A stretch of DNA of 58,030 nt from Alphaproteobacteria bacterium (GTDB lineage: Bacteria; Pseudomonadota; Alphaproteobacteria; Rs-D84), in contig WQXN01000004.1 in assembly GCA_009784815.1 (NCBI GenBank), forward strand, positions 1 through 58,030, given 5' to 3'. Within the stretch, counting starts at the first letter, position 1; every line of letters starts with the position of its first letter. Positions 7,655-15,358 of the stretch are shown here, in pieces. Both the position numbers and the translations under genes were made by a program. Under the pieces are notes generated by a model. It saw only the letters and a program-made list of their open reading frames with translations. It was not told the DNA's origin and made no database searches.

Positions 7655-8848
7655 TCACAAAACGGGCTGACCGACAAACCTTCCGTCCTGTACCTCGACT
7701 AGGCGAATTTTTACGATCGCGCCCTCGGGCAGATCGGGAATTAAAACTTCTATATCATGCTCGGTCCTACCTATGCCGCCGCGCTCGACAAGAACTTCCG
7801 CAATAGTGCCGATCTGCGCCTGCATAAATTCGGACAGGAATCTTTTCCCCAGCGCATTAATGTCCTGCACCCGGGTTTTAGCGACTGATTTCGGAACTTG
7901 ATTCGAAAAATCCGCAGCCGGGGTACCTGGCCGCGCGGAAAAAGGAAACGCATGAATTCTTATCGGCCGCAGGGCCTTAAGCGCCAAAACCGTATCGGCG
8001 AAGTATTCCGCAGTTTCACCCGGGAACCCGCATATTATATCGACCGAAAAAGTTACCTTATCATTCGCCAGCCGGGTTATGTCTTTCGCGCGGTGCCGGC
8101 GCCCCATTCGGCGAAGAATTTCATCCGATCCCGACTGCATGGACAGGTGAAGGTGCGGCATCACCCGCGGCTGAACCTTCGTTAAATCTATAAGCGGTTG
8201 CCAATCCTTCGCCGGATCAAGAGATGATAACCTAAGCCTTTTGATGCCCGGCTCGTCTTTCAGCAGTTTCTCGATCAGCGGCACCAACCCTCCCTCGAAA
8301 CCAGCAATGTCAACTCCGGTCAAAATTATTTCGCTACACCCGCCGGTCACAAGTTCCCTGGCCTGCCTTAAAATCGCTTCATAAGGGAACGATCGACTTG
8401 GACCGCGTAATGTATGGACAATACAATAAGTGCAGGCATAATCGCATCCGTTCTGAATCTGCAAGAAACCTTTCGACAATCCCCTGGAAAACCCGGCGGC
8501 AGCCGGAATAATATCATTACATTTCCCATTTGCCATTTTCCATTTACCATAGGAAGAAACATCGAACTTATCACTATTCTTTATGACCCTAACCACTCCG
8601 GGAATGGCAACAAAGCCCTGCGGATCGCGGTCTATCGCGCAACCTACGACATATATTGGACGCCCGGGATTATTTCGCGCCGCGCGGCGTATGGCCTGGC
8701 GTGCCTGACATTCGGCTTCGTGCGTCACCGCGCAAGTGTTGAATATTATGGCGCCGCGCAAACCGGCGCGATCCGCCACAAGTTCAAGTTTTGCGGTCTC
8801 GGCGGAATTCAGCCGACATCCGAAAGCTTTTATTAAATTTTCTTGCAT
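7655..8848 (-). CDS. mtaB: tRNA t6A37 methylthiotransferase MtaB
   Basis: A radical SAM enzyme that converts t6A37 to ms2t6A37 in tRNAs reading ANN codons. At 397 residues it has the MiaB/MtaB plan. The UPF0004 domain has the first cluster cysteines (FGCRLN, NTCAVT, VGCA). The radical SAM domain carries CDYACTYC (CxxxCxxC) near residue 145. A TRAM-like domain lies at the C-terminus. FGCRLN and NTCAVT favour MtaB over MiaB. AAGGATAAAA precedes the ATG. Around residues 101-110 a low-complexity segment (KWKMANGKCND) is encoded by near-repeats of CCATTT and sits where family members vary. Confidence 0.93.
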   Translation of the reverse strand: MQENLIKAFGCRLNSAETAKLELVADRAGLRGAIIFNTCAVTHEAECQARQAIRRAARNNPGRPIYVVGCAIDRDPQGFVAIPGVVRVIKNSDKFDVSSYGKWKMANGKCNDIIPAAAGFSRGLSKGFLQIQNGCDYACTYCIVHTLRGPSRSFPYEAILRQARELVTGGCSEIILTGVDIAGFEGGLVPLIEKLLKDEPGIKRLRLSSLDPAKDWQPLIDLTKVQPRVMPHLHLSMQSGSDEILRRMGRRHRAKDITRLANDKVTFSVDIICGFPGETAEYFADTVLALKALRPIRIHAFPFSARPGTPAADFSNQVPKSVAKTRVQDINALGKRFLSEFMQAQIGTIAEVLVERGGIGRTEHDIEVLIPDLPEGAIVKIRLVEVQDGRFVGQPVL

Positions 8849-8902
8849 TTTTTATCCTTGTGCCTTATTATAGGTTACACCGTTATAAAAGGGAAGAAAA
8901 TT

Positions 8903-9298
8903 ATGGCAAGAACCACGACCAGCGACGCCTTGAAGCATGTTGATAATAAATATGAACTTAACCTGCTTGCGGCCCAGCGCGTGCGCGATTTGAACGCTGG
9001 CGTTGCCTCGGTCCTGCCTGAATCCAAGGACAAGAATACAGTGCGTTCGCTGCGCGAAATCGCAAGCGGCCTGCTGGATATACCCGGACTTCGCCGCGAA
9101 CTGATCCAAAGCTATAAGAAACCGGTAAGCGCGGAATTCCAGGAAGTCAACGACTGCGCCGCGGATATCGAGCATACGGCGGAAGAAACCCAAATGCTGA
9201 ACCAGCTTGACGAAGAGCTGTCCGGCAATGTTATCAAGGCGGAAGAAGTCGAGGAAGTGGAAGACAAAGCCGACGAAACCCAGCCGATCGCGGAATAA
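8903..9298 (+). CDS. rpoZ: RNA polymerase omega subunit
   Basis: A 131-residue omega subunit, which helps fold and hold the beta-prime subunit. The conserved core (ALKHVDNKYELNLLAAQRV) lies near the start, followed by an acidic tail (EEVEEVEDKADE) common in alphaproteobacterial omega. GGGAAG precedes the ATG at 8903; the in-frame TTG further upstream is not needed. It is divergent from mtaB and ends at a clear hairpin terminator. Unlike many genomes, no spoT/rel gene follows. Confidence 0.93.
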   Translation: MARTTTSDALKHVDNKYELNLLAAQRVRDLNAGVASVLPESKDKNTVRSLREIASGLLDIPGLRRELIQSYKKPVSAEFQEVNDCAADIEHTAEETQMLNQLDEELSGNVIKAEEVEEVEDKADETQPIAE

Positions 9299-9320
9299 AA
9301 AATTAAATCTCGAAAAAGTC

Positions 9321-9360
9321 AAAGTCCGCAGAATTTCTAACTCTGCGGACTTTAATTTTT
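9321..9360 (+). terminator. rpoZ terminator
   Basis: A perfect 12-bp stem AAAGTCCGCAGA / TCTGCGGACTTT with a 9-nt loop, followed by AATTTTTG. Confidence 0.9.
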
Positions 9361-9371
9361 GTATCGGCCAA

Positions 9372-9389
9372 TTCTATGGCTACAATATG
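9372..9389 (+). repeat. Direct repeat, left flank of the hypermodification gene
   Basis: TTCTATGGCTACAATATG here matches 10402-10419 (TTCTATGGCTACTATATG) at 17 of 18 bases in the same orientation. The pair encloses a low-GC segment of about 1 kb containing a single gene. Confidence 0.8.
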
Positions 9390-9403
9390 TCTTTTTTCAT
9401 AGT

Positions 9404-10330
9404 TTATGATATTTTGAAATATCGTTTTTTGGCTTTTGCCCCGGATTGAAGGCGAGTATATTTTCTGAACTCACATAAACAGCCCTGTATATCGTGCAGA
9501 CTTACATAATCGCCACCACAATAGTCAGGATTTGCCCATTTTACATCAAACCAATATTTCCCATGTTGTTTTTTCAATAGGGCAAAATATTCTTTTTGAG
9601 ATGCGTGTAAAAAACGACATTTTTCATTTGCTTCTGTTTTGCTCAATTTTTTTCCGAACAAAATTTCTAACCCCCAATGCGCACCTGGCCCAACAATCAA
9701 AAAATCATTTGAAGTATATGGAGCTATATCCGGCTTTCCTTTTGAATTCTTAGAATAAGTGCAATCCAGTAAAATTTGCCCCGATAAGAATGGCCCGGCC
9801 ATAGCAACATATTTTTCAATAATACAAAGCCCATCCGCACCGTCGCCATTTCTTAACTCTATTAGGATTTGTGGCAATTTTGGTATCAGTGCGTTAAGCA
9901 TAAACAATACTTGAACATGTTTATCTTTTGGCCGATGTTTTGTATCAAATGGGTGCGACGATATAAGATAAGCATCTGAAAAAATCGGTCCATCCACACC
10001 ATCTAATTTCTTTTCCAGTTTTTTAACATTAAATGTTTTGGTATTTAACAAGCCGTCAAACAATCTTTCAAATGTATCGCGTTTATTAAAAATACGATAT
10101 GCGATAATGTTTAGTAATTTATCCTCTGGCGATAAATCTGTTTTTATCAGGTATTTTGATATTGCGGTTGTGCCAGAATCAAGTTCTCTATATACATTAC
10201 AAAACTTAAACATAGAAAGCACGGAGTCGGTTGTCCATGGCGCTTTTTTACCCACCACAAACCTATCATGCCAGATTTTTTGGCGGTCGTAAATAAATTC
10301 ATAAAATTGTATTAAATTTGAATCTTGCAT
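9404..10330 (-). CDS. Putative DNA-base hypermodification protein (5-hmdU kinase helical-domain family)
   Basis: A 308-residue protein matching, from memory of the family, the helical domain of phage 5-hydroxymethyl-dU DNA kinases and thymine pyrophosphorylases. Points of similarity are FYEFIYDRQKIWHDRF and PWTTDSVLSMFKFCNVYREL at the N-terminus, YRIFNKRDTFE near 75-90, GPFLSGQILLD and a VGPGAHWGLE segment near 210, and a C-terminal DIQGCLCEFRKYTR. Relatives act in hypermodified-thymine pathways of phages or stand alone in bacteria. GC is visibly lower than in its neighbours, and 18-bp direct repeats flank it, indicating recent acquisition. No Shine-Dalgarno sequence is obvious. Substrate unknown here. 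Confidence 0.68.
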   Translation of the reverse strand: MQDSNLIQFYEFIYDRQKIWHDRFVVGKKAPWTTDSVLSMFKFCNVYRELDSGTTAISKYLIKTDLSPEDKLLNIIAYRIFNKRDTFERLFDGLLNTKTFNVKKLEKKLDGVDGPIFSDAYLISSHPFDTKHRPKDKHVQVLFMLNALIPKLPQILIELRNGDGADGLCIIEKYVAMAGPFLSGQILLDCTYSKNSKGKPDIAPYTSNDFLIVGPGAHWGLEILFGKKLSKTEANEKCRFLHASQKEYFALLKKQHGKYWFDVKWANPDYCGGDYVSLHDIQGCLCEFRKYTRLQSGAKAKKRYFKIS

Positions 10331-10377
10331 ACTGAAATCATAAACTTATAAAACACAAAAATAAAGATAATAAAATT

Positions 10378-10395
10378 TGTCCTTTATAAAGGACA
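10378..10395. other. Perfect 18-bp palindrome upstream of the hypermodification gene
   Basis: TGTCCTTTATAAAGGACA lies 48 bp upstream of the 10330 start. It may be an operator. Its arms also resemble the TTTGTCCTTA terminus of the dispersed palindromic element, so a relic of two joined ends is possible. Confidence 0.5.
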
Positions 10396-10401
10396 TCCAT
10401 T

Positions 10402-10419
10402 TTCTATGGCTACTATATG
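10402..10419 (+). repeat. Direct repeat, right flank of the hypermodification gene
   Basis: Partner of 9372-9389 (17 of 18 bases). The 106 bp from here to the next gene hold repeated CCCCAATT-type words but nothing I can name. Confidence 0.8.
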
Positions 10420-10525
10420 ACAATTTATATCTCCCCGATTGGCCCCAATTGGCACCGTGTGATACAAATAAGTGGAAATTGGTAGGTCGCTGAATACTTA
10501 CCTCATAGCCCCAATTTGCCCTTAT

Positions 10526-11572
10526 TTAGAATGGCAGATCGTTCCGGCTAAGTCTTTCATAGACTCTCCGCGCCATTTCACTGGTTCCTTGCATAACGTA
10601 AAGCGCGTCCACAAGCGCAGGGTCGTCAGAAAGCAGCTTTTCACAAGTTTCAAATGCCTCTTCATACTTGCTGCCCGCAATTTCCTTTTTGACTTTTAAG
10701 CCGTCGACCACGCTTTGGACTATGACTTTTGTAATCTCTAACCTGCGCATTTCTAAATCTCTTTCCGCCGCAATCTTATTTAGTTTTTCAATGGCGCTGT
10801 TTATGCCCGTCGACCTGCCTTCAAGTCCTTGCCAAATTTCATAAGCTTTTTTAATTTTGATTCCGTTCGATACTTCCCAAGCGGTTATGTGATTTCTGAT
10901 TTTCGTAATTTCATTTCTAATGATATCTACTTTACAAACTTTTTTGTATTCTAGATCAACCCTCAAAAGTTCGTCCTTATTTCTAAAAAATTCTTCGATT
11001 TTGTCTTTCGGAATAACTTCCCCGGCCTTGGTAAAATAAGTGCATTCGATGCATCCGTTACTGCATTTTCCGCAAGGCTTTATTGTGTTTGAACGACTGC
11101 CGTTGTAATAAAGTTCGCACGCGTTTTGAAGTTTTTCGCGGCGTTTTATTACGGCCCGCTTTTCATCAAACGAAGGCTCGACTTGGATAGCCCAAGTAAG
11201 TTTTTCTTTCAACTCCTCGATTTCATTTTCAAGTTCGACAATACCAAGCTTTTCTTTGGCTGATTCAATTTTAAGATCGGTTAGTTCTTTTAAATCTTTG
11301 GCATAAGCGGATTCCGCCTCGTCAACCAATCCTTGATAATATTCGTATCTGCCTTGTAAATTTTTAATCTTTTGAAGATCGTCGCAAATATCCTCGTCGT
11401 AATTTTCACCCTCAAACACTGCAAGCTTGGTAATTGCTACTACCGCTTCTTCCTGTTGTTTGTTGATAAAATGATCAACCGCTTCCTTATTCCTAACAGC
11501 GGCGGAAAACATTATAAGCAATCTAATCAATTCGCGATTCTTTTCGGGTGAAAGTTTTACGTTTGCTATCAT
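10526..11572 (-). CDS. Coiled-coil protein with cysteine cluster, G9-controlled promoter
   Basis: A 348-residue cytoplasmic protein dominated by long charged helices (about 60-155 and 215-330), probably coiled coil. In the middle, near residue 166, is a CGKCSNGCIEC cluster, a possible zinc or iron-sulfur knuckle. It shares this plan (cysteine cluster plus long helices) with the 5024 product, but I see no clear homology. AAAGGATC precedes the ATG. The promoter spacer upstream contains nine G (11603-11611), so transcription is probably phase-variable. Function unknown. Confidence 0.78.
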   Translation of the reverse strand: MIANVKLSPEKNRELIRLLIMFSAAVRNKEAVDHFINKQQEEAVVAITKLAVFEGENYDEDICDDLQKIKNLQGRYEYYQGLVDEAESAYAKDLKELTDLKIESAKEKLGIVELENEIEELKEKLTWAIQVEPSFDEKRAVIKRREKLQNACELYYNGSRSNTIKPCGKCSNGCIECTYFTKAGEVIPKDKIEEFFRNKDELLRVDLEYKKVCKVDIIRNEITKIRNHITAWEVSNGIKIKKAYEIWQGLEGRSTGINSAIEKLNKIAAERDLEMRRLEITKVIVQSVVDGLKVKKEIAGSKYEEAFETCEKLLSDDPALVDALYVMQGTSEMARRVYERLSRNDLPF

Positions 11573-11596
11573 ATCTGATCCTTTTGCAATTTATGC

Positions 11597-11626
11597 AGTC
11601 TACCCCCCCCCGCTGCAATTTGTCAA
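11597..11626 (-). promoter_or_regulatory. Promoter with G9 tract in the spacer
   Basis: On the minus strand TTGACA (11621-11626) is followed by nine mixed bases, nine G (11603-11611), and the -10-like TAGACT (11597-11602). The spacer is therefore 18 bp; loss of one G would give the optimal 17. The start codon lies 25 bp beyond the -10. The same 9+9 layout occurs at 27425-27454. Confidence 0.82.
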
Positions 11627-11628
11627 TT

Positions 11629-11657
11629 AAAAAGACTCCCTTTTCAGAGAGTCTTTT
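11629..11657 (-). terminator. rplY terminator
   Basis: AAAAGACTC / GAGTCTTTTT on the minus strand (11649-11657 with 11629-11638) enclose a short loop and end in a T-run. The -35 box of the next promoter begins three bases later. Confidence 0.85.
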
Positions 11658-11677
11658 CATAATCACAAACACTATAA

Positions 11678-12352
11678 CTATTTCTTTGCGGCGGGTTTCG
11701 CGGCTGGCGCTTTGGCATCGCCCTTGGCAGCGGGCGCGGCCTTGGCGTCCGCGGCGGGTGCTGCGGCGGCGACCGGAGTTTCTTTCTCCTCGGCCTTGCC
11801 GACTATAGCGATAAACGCAAGGTCGGCCTGGTGAAGTCCCAGCGACACGCCGGAAGGAAGCGGCATGGTCGACCCGTGCACCACATCGCCGATCTTCATG
11901 TTGGCAAGATCGACTTCGATAAATTCGGGAATATTTTCGACCTTGGCCACCAATGCTATCTGGCGGACAAGGAAGTTCACTACTCCGCCCGCTTTCACGC
12001 CGGCCGAAATCGCTTCATTGATCACGCGCACCGGCACATCGACGGCAAGCGACTTTGACGCGTCGACCCTTTTGAAGTCAACGTGTATCGGATTGTCATT
12101 GACAGGATGATATTGTATCATCATCAGCATGGCGTCTTCCTTGCCCTTGCCGGTCTGTATTTCGAATAGTTTGGTGCGAAGCCCCGGTTTTTTGATCAAT
12201 TCAACCCATTCTTTACCGGGTATTTCAATCGGAGTGGGGTCTTTTTTGTTACCATATATTATTCCCGGAATCAAGCCGCCTTTGCGGTTGCTGCGGCTGG
12301 CCCCCTTGCCAACGCGCTCGCGGATTCCGACGTTCAGAGTGATTTTTGCCAT
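11678..12352 (-). CDS. rplY: 50S ribosomal protein L25 (CTC form)
   Basis: A 224-residue L25/TL5/CTC protein that binds 5S rRNA. The N-terminal L25 domain (MAKITLNVGIRERVGKGASR) is followed by the CTC beta domain (DFKRVDASKSLAVDVPVRV, GDVVHGSTMPLPSGV). The last 40 residues are an alanine/lysine/proline-rich tail. I use the ATG at 12352, preceded by AATAAGGAAAA. An upstream in-frame TTG extension has no support. Its terminator directly precedes the G9 promoter of the 10526 gene. No peptidyl-tRNA hydrolase gene follows it, unlike the frequent arrangement. Confidence 0.95.
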   Translation of the reverse strand: MAKITLNVGIRERVGKGASRSNRKGGLIPGIIYGNKKDPTPIEIPGKEWVELIKKPGLRTKLFEIQTGKGKEDAMLMMIQYHPVNDNPIHVDFKRVDASKSLAVDVPVRVINEAISAGVKAGGVVNFLVRQIALVAKVENIPEFIEVDLANMKIGDVVHGSTMPLPSGVSLGLHQADLAFIAIVGKAEEKETPVAAAAPAADAKAAPAAKGDAKAPAAKPAAKK

Positions 12353-12461
12353 CGTTTTTTCCTTATTGTTGTTTTTAATTCCCGCAGCGTCCTCCAAGGG
12401 TGTCCACGCGGATATCGGGCATTTTATCACTAAACATCCTAAAATCAAGCATAAAAATCTA

Positions 12462-12490
12462 TTGCAATATGGCGGATATTTGGCTATCCT
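12462..12490 (+). promoter_or_regulatory. lepB-rnc promoter
   Basis: TTGCAA (12462-12467), 17-bp spacer, TATCCT (12485-12490). The leader is short and contains AAAGGGAAAG before the lepB ATG. Confidence 0.5.
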
Positions 12491-12514
12491 TATCAGTCAC
12501 CAAAAGGGAAAGCT

Positions 12515-13417
12515 ATGAGAAGAAGATACGGAAAACCGGAAAATGGAATACGCGAATGGATAAATACTATACTGTGGGCCGGCGCAATCGCCATAATATT
12601 CCGAAGCTTTCTGCTTGAACCCTTTAACATTCCGTCCGGTTCCATGATTCCCACCTTGGAAGTAGGCGACCATATATTCGTTAAAAAATGGAGCTATGGC
12701 TACTCGCGCTATTCCTTCCCGTTCGGTTCATGGAATCTGTGGAGCGGCCGCTTCTTATCAAGCGAACCCATGCGCGGAGATGTGATAGTATTCCGCACTC
12801 CGGACAATTCTTTGGACTATATCAAGCGCCTGATAGGTTACCCGGGCGATCAGATTCAGATCAAATCCGGACGCGTCTGGATCAACGGCGAAATGGTCCA
12901 GCGCGAACATAAAGGAAAATACGTAGTGGCGACTTTGCCCAAGATGCTTCGCAGCGTCGGCCATCAGCGTGTCGATCCCAAGACCGGAAATATAATGGTA
13001 ATTCGCGGGAATAGAATTTTCGAAGACAACCAGCCGGCCCCGTATCGCTATACAATCGAATATAAATCCGATGCGGTCTGCAGACTTCGCCCAGACGAAT
13101 GCCAGGTGCATATCGGCGACATTTACGTCGAAACTCTGCCCGGCGGCAGAAAGCACGAAATAGTTAAGTTCACGGAACACGGACGCTATGACAACACCCC
13201 GCTTTTCACGGTGCCGGAAGGCCAGTACTTTTTCCTGGGCGACAACCGCGACGCTTCCGAGGATTCGCGCGCAAGTCTTGGCTTTGTCCCGCGCGACAAT
13301 CTGATCGGCAGAGCTTGGTTCATATTCTATTCGCACAATTATTACTCGCCGCTGCTGCTGGTCTGGAATTGGCCGCAGAAACTTAGGTTCGAACGTTTCT
13401 TATCGGGGGTAAAATAA
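12515..13417 (+). CDS. lepB: Signal peptidase I
   Basis: A membrane-bound serine protease of 300 residues that removes signal peptides. An N-terminal membrane helix (TILWAGAIAIIFRSFLL) precedes the catalytic serine 43 in PSGSM. The general-base lysine 104 lies in DYIKRLIGYPGD. The late GDNRDASEDSR motif (box E) is near residue 245. All family boxes are present. The stop codon overlaps the rnc start (TAATG), the typical lepB-rnc coupling of proteobacteria. Confidence 0.97.
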   Translation: MRRRYGKPENGIREWINTILWAGAIAIIFRSFLLEPFNIPSGSMIPTLEVGDHIFVKKWSYGYSRYSFPFGSWNLWSGRFLSSEPMRGDVIVFRTPDNSLDYIKRLIGYPGDQIQIKSGRVWINGEMVQREHKGKYVVATLPKMLRSVGHQRVDPKTGNIMVIRGNRIFEDNQPAPYRYTIEYKSDAVCRLRPDECQVHIGDIYVETLPGGRKHEIVKFTEHGRYDNTPLFTVPEGQYFFLGDNRDASEDSRASLGFVPRDNLIGRAWFIFYSHNYYSPLLLVWNWPQKLRFERFLSGVK

Positions 13418-14046
13418 TGCCGCTGTCGCTGAACTATGAATTTTCCGACCCGAAACTTCTTGATCTTGCGCTGACTCAAAGCGGAGTGGATAACGAAAAC
13501 AATAACGAGCGCTTGGAATTTCTGGGCGACCGAGTAATCGGTCTTGGCGTCGCGGAACTGCTGTACGATATGTTCCCTTCCGAGGCCGAAGGCGCGTTGG
13601 CGCAAAGGCACGCGGCGCTGGTATCGACCGTGACGCTGAATAAGATCGCCTCGAATTTAAATTTGTTTCCCCATATAAAGCATACGCATCTTACCGCCGG
13701 CAACAAACAGAACGTCACGGCAGACGCGTTCGAGGCCGTCATGGGCGCGATATACTTGGACGGAGGATTCAACGCGGCCCGCGACATTATCCGAAATATT
13801 TTTAGCCCCTTGGCCGAGTCGAACGAGCTGCCACCGAAAGATCCCAAAACCACATTGCAGGAATTCTGCCAGAAAAATTTCGGAACCCTGCCCGAATATG
13901 CTTTCAGCGACGAGTCCGGCCCTTCGCACAATCCCGCATTCAATGCCGAAGTCACGGCGAGCGGCAAAACGGCGGCAGGCCGCGGGGCTTCAAAAAAACT
14001 TGCGTCGCTGGATGCCGCCGAGACCTGGCTTAGACTCTATTCTTAG
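13417..14046 (+). CDS. rnc: Ribonuclease III
   Basis: A double-strand-specific endoribonuclease of 209 residues for rRNA and mRNA processing. The signature NERLEFLGDRVIG lies at residues 30-42 with catalytic E34 and D38. A second acidic pair occurs in DAFEAVMGAIYLD. The dsRNA-binding domain is C-terminal (DPKTTLQEFCQKNF to LDAAETWLRL). It is translationally coupled to lepB through a 1-base overlap. The usual downstream era gene is absent; a CDGSH protein gene follows after about 50 bp. Confidence 0.97.
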   Translation: MPLSLNYEFSDPKLLDLALTQSGVDNENNNERLEFLGDRVIGLGVAELLYDMFPSEAEGALAQRHAALVSTVTLNKIASNLNLFPHIKHTHLTAGNKQNVTADAFEAVMGAIYLDGGFNAARDIIRNIFSPLAESNELPPKDPKTTLQEFCQKNFGTLPEYAFSDESGPSHNPAFNAEVTASGKTAAGRGASKKLASLDAAETWLRLYS

Positions 14047-14096
14047 TGAATTGGTTCTGCCGCCCGGCTATTCTTTAAAAAAATAAGGAGTCGGAA

Positions 14097-14795
14097 ATGG
14101 AACACAAAAAACCCTATATAAAAATTTCAAAGGACGGACCCTACCTGGTGCATGGCATCAGCAAAATCGCCGAAAAAATAATACTTACCGACGAAAACGG
14201 AATATCGGTGAAATACGGAGACGGCCAGGTCTTCCAAATCAACATCGACCCGATCGCGATATGCCGGTGCGGAAAATCCAAGAACGCTCCGTTCTGCGAC
14301 GGCTCGCACATCGAGGGCAAATTCGACGGCACATGCGTCGCGCCCAAAACCCCCATACTTGAAGGCGCCGAAATTTTCAAAGGTCCTAATTCGGACTTGG
14401 CGGACAACGAGACTTACTGCGCCTTCGCGCGGTTCTGCGACGCGGGCGGACGCATATGGAATCTTGTAATGGCGGGCGGCGAAGTAAATGATAAAATGGC
14501 GCAAAAGGAAGCGAACCTTTGTCCCGCCGGAAGGCTTATGATGTTTACGAAATCGGGACAACCGTTGGAAAATAAATACGATCCCGAAATAAATACCATC
14601 GAGGACAGCGGCCTGAAAATCAGCGGGCCGCTTTGGGTCAAAGGCGGAATAGTTGTGGAATCCGAAGACGGCACTACCTACGAAGTGCGGCAAAAACAAA
14701 CCTTGTGCAGATGCGGAGCGTCGGGCAACAAGCCGTTTTGTAACGGTGCGCACGCCTCGATCAAATGGCATGCCCATCAAAAAGATAATAAATAG
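14097..14795 (+). CDS. CDGSH iron-sulfur domain protein
   Basis: A 232-residue protein with two CDGSH-type 2Fe-2S sites. The first is CRCGKSKNAPFCDGSH near residue 58; the second is CRCGASGNKPFCNGAH near residue 200, with D replaced by N and S by A but the cluster ligands (three C and one H) kept. Between them, YCAFARFCDAGG and LCPAGRL supply further cysteines typical of the divergent iron-sulfur domain in multi-domain CDGSH proteins. It is a soluble redox or cluster-handling protein; the partner is unknown. AATAAGGAG precedes the ATG. It lies just after rnc and may be cotranscribed. Confidence 0.88.
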   Translation: MEHKKPYIKISKDGPYLVHGISKIAEKIILTDENGISVKYGDGQVFQINIDPIAICRCGKSKNAPFCDGSHIEGKFDGTCVAPKTPILEGAEIFKGPNSDLADNETYCAFARFCDAGGRIWNLVMAGGEVNDKMAQKEANLCPAGRLMMFTKSGQPLENKYDPEINTIEDSGLKISGPLWVKGGIVVESEDGTTYEVRQKQTLCRCGASGNKPFCNGAHASIKWHAHQKDNK

Positions 14796-14796
14796 A

Positions 14797-14824
14797 TTGA
14801 TAAATTCCTAAGTTTTGATATAAT
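14797..14824 (+). promoter_or_regulatory. Promoter of the structured leader
   Basis: TTGATA (14797-14802), 16-bp spacer, TATAAT (14819-14824), placing the RNA start near 14831. The -35 box begins directly after the stop of the CDGSH gene. Confidence 0.75.
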
Positions 14825-14830
14825 GCGTTG

Positions 14831-14974
14831 TCACGGGCGAAAGCCAGTGGTGAAGTGTAGAAACTTCTTGGCTAGTCCAACCTTACGGTTGGAGGGCGGC
14901 GAATATATAGAATAAGCCGCACTATCTAGTCATAGTTTCTAACCTCCAACCACTTGCTTTGTCAGGTGGTTTTT
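14831..14974 (+). ncRNA. Structured leader or small RNA with switchable terminator
   Basis: About 144 nt with several stems. GCCA/TGGC encloses a GAAGT/ACTTC hairpin. TCCAACC (14876-14882) pairs with GGTTGGA (14887-14893) around TTAC. GCGGC/GCCGC follows. A terminator stem ACCACTTG / CAGGTGGT (14949-14956 with 14963-14970) is followed by TTTT. GGTTGGAGG (14887-14895) can instead pair over nine perfect bases with CCTCCAACC (14943-14951), which overlaps the terminator arm. Such mutually exclusive pairings are typical of attenuators and riboswitches. I do not recognise a named family; it could also be an independent small RNA. Confidence 0.65.
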
Positions 14975-14997
14975 AATTAATCAAAAGGAGAGAGACT

Positions 14998-15156
14998 ATG
15001 ACTTGTTACAAATGCATCAAAATGGATCGTGATACAAGAAAAGATTTATTTAAAACCTTGCGGGATATTAGGCGCCGCAAAAAAGTCGATACGCTGATAG
15101 AAAAAATTTTAAAAGAAATCTTGGGCGTTGCAGAATGCAAGAAAAAGGAAGAATAA
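14998..15156 (+). CDS. 52-residue cysteine-containing small protein
   Basis: A short frame MTCYKCIKMDRDTRK... with a very strong ribosome-binding site (AAAAGGAGAG) seven bases before the ATG. CxxC lies at residues 3-6, and the protein is very rich in lysine and arginine (DIRRRKKVDTLIEKILKEI), so it is helical and basic, perhaps nucleic-acid binding. It follows the structured leader at 14831-14974 and is followed by a terminator-like hairpin, forming a complete small transcription unit. Family not recognised. The strong site and regulated-looking leader make it likely real. Confidence 0.6.
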   Translation: MTCYKCIKMDRDTRKDLFKTLRDIRRRKKVDTLIEKILKEILGVAECKKKEE

Positions 15157-15183
15157 GAAGGATAGGTAAGATGCCTACGACAC

Positions 15184-15358
15184 CAAAAAACTACTAGCGA
15201 AGTCGCAAACCAAGCTTATAAGCATACAAAAAATTCGCGTTATTAGCGGATTTTTTGATATGTGCATTAGCGAGGTTGCAGCGGTCAGCGCACATAATAA
15301 TTTACTAACAAGCCAACCCAGTCGAAATCGAGGATATATAATCCCAAAAACCATAATA
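15184..15358 (-). repeat. Degenerate extra left arms beside palindromic element copy 4
   Basis: CAAAAAACTACTAGCGAAGT near 15184 repeats, with small changes, the left arm of copy 4 at 15363 (CAAAAACCACTAGCGAAGT). Further fragments (GCATTAGCGAGG, CGAAATCGAGGAT, AATCCCAAAAACC) lie between. They look like remnants of earlier arms. Confidence 0.6.
15228..15256 (+). terminator. Terminator of the small-protein unit
   Basis: AAAAAATTCGC (15228-15238) pairs with GCGGATTTTTT (15246-15256), including one G-T pair, and ends in six T. Confidence 0.6.

Noticed and set aside
14831-14974. tmRNA, 4.5S RNA or RNase P RNA
   Set aside because: Too short for RNase P, no tag-peptide frame or tRNA-like end, and no SRP apical motif.
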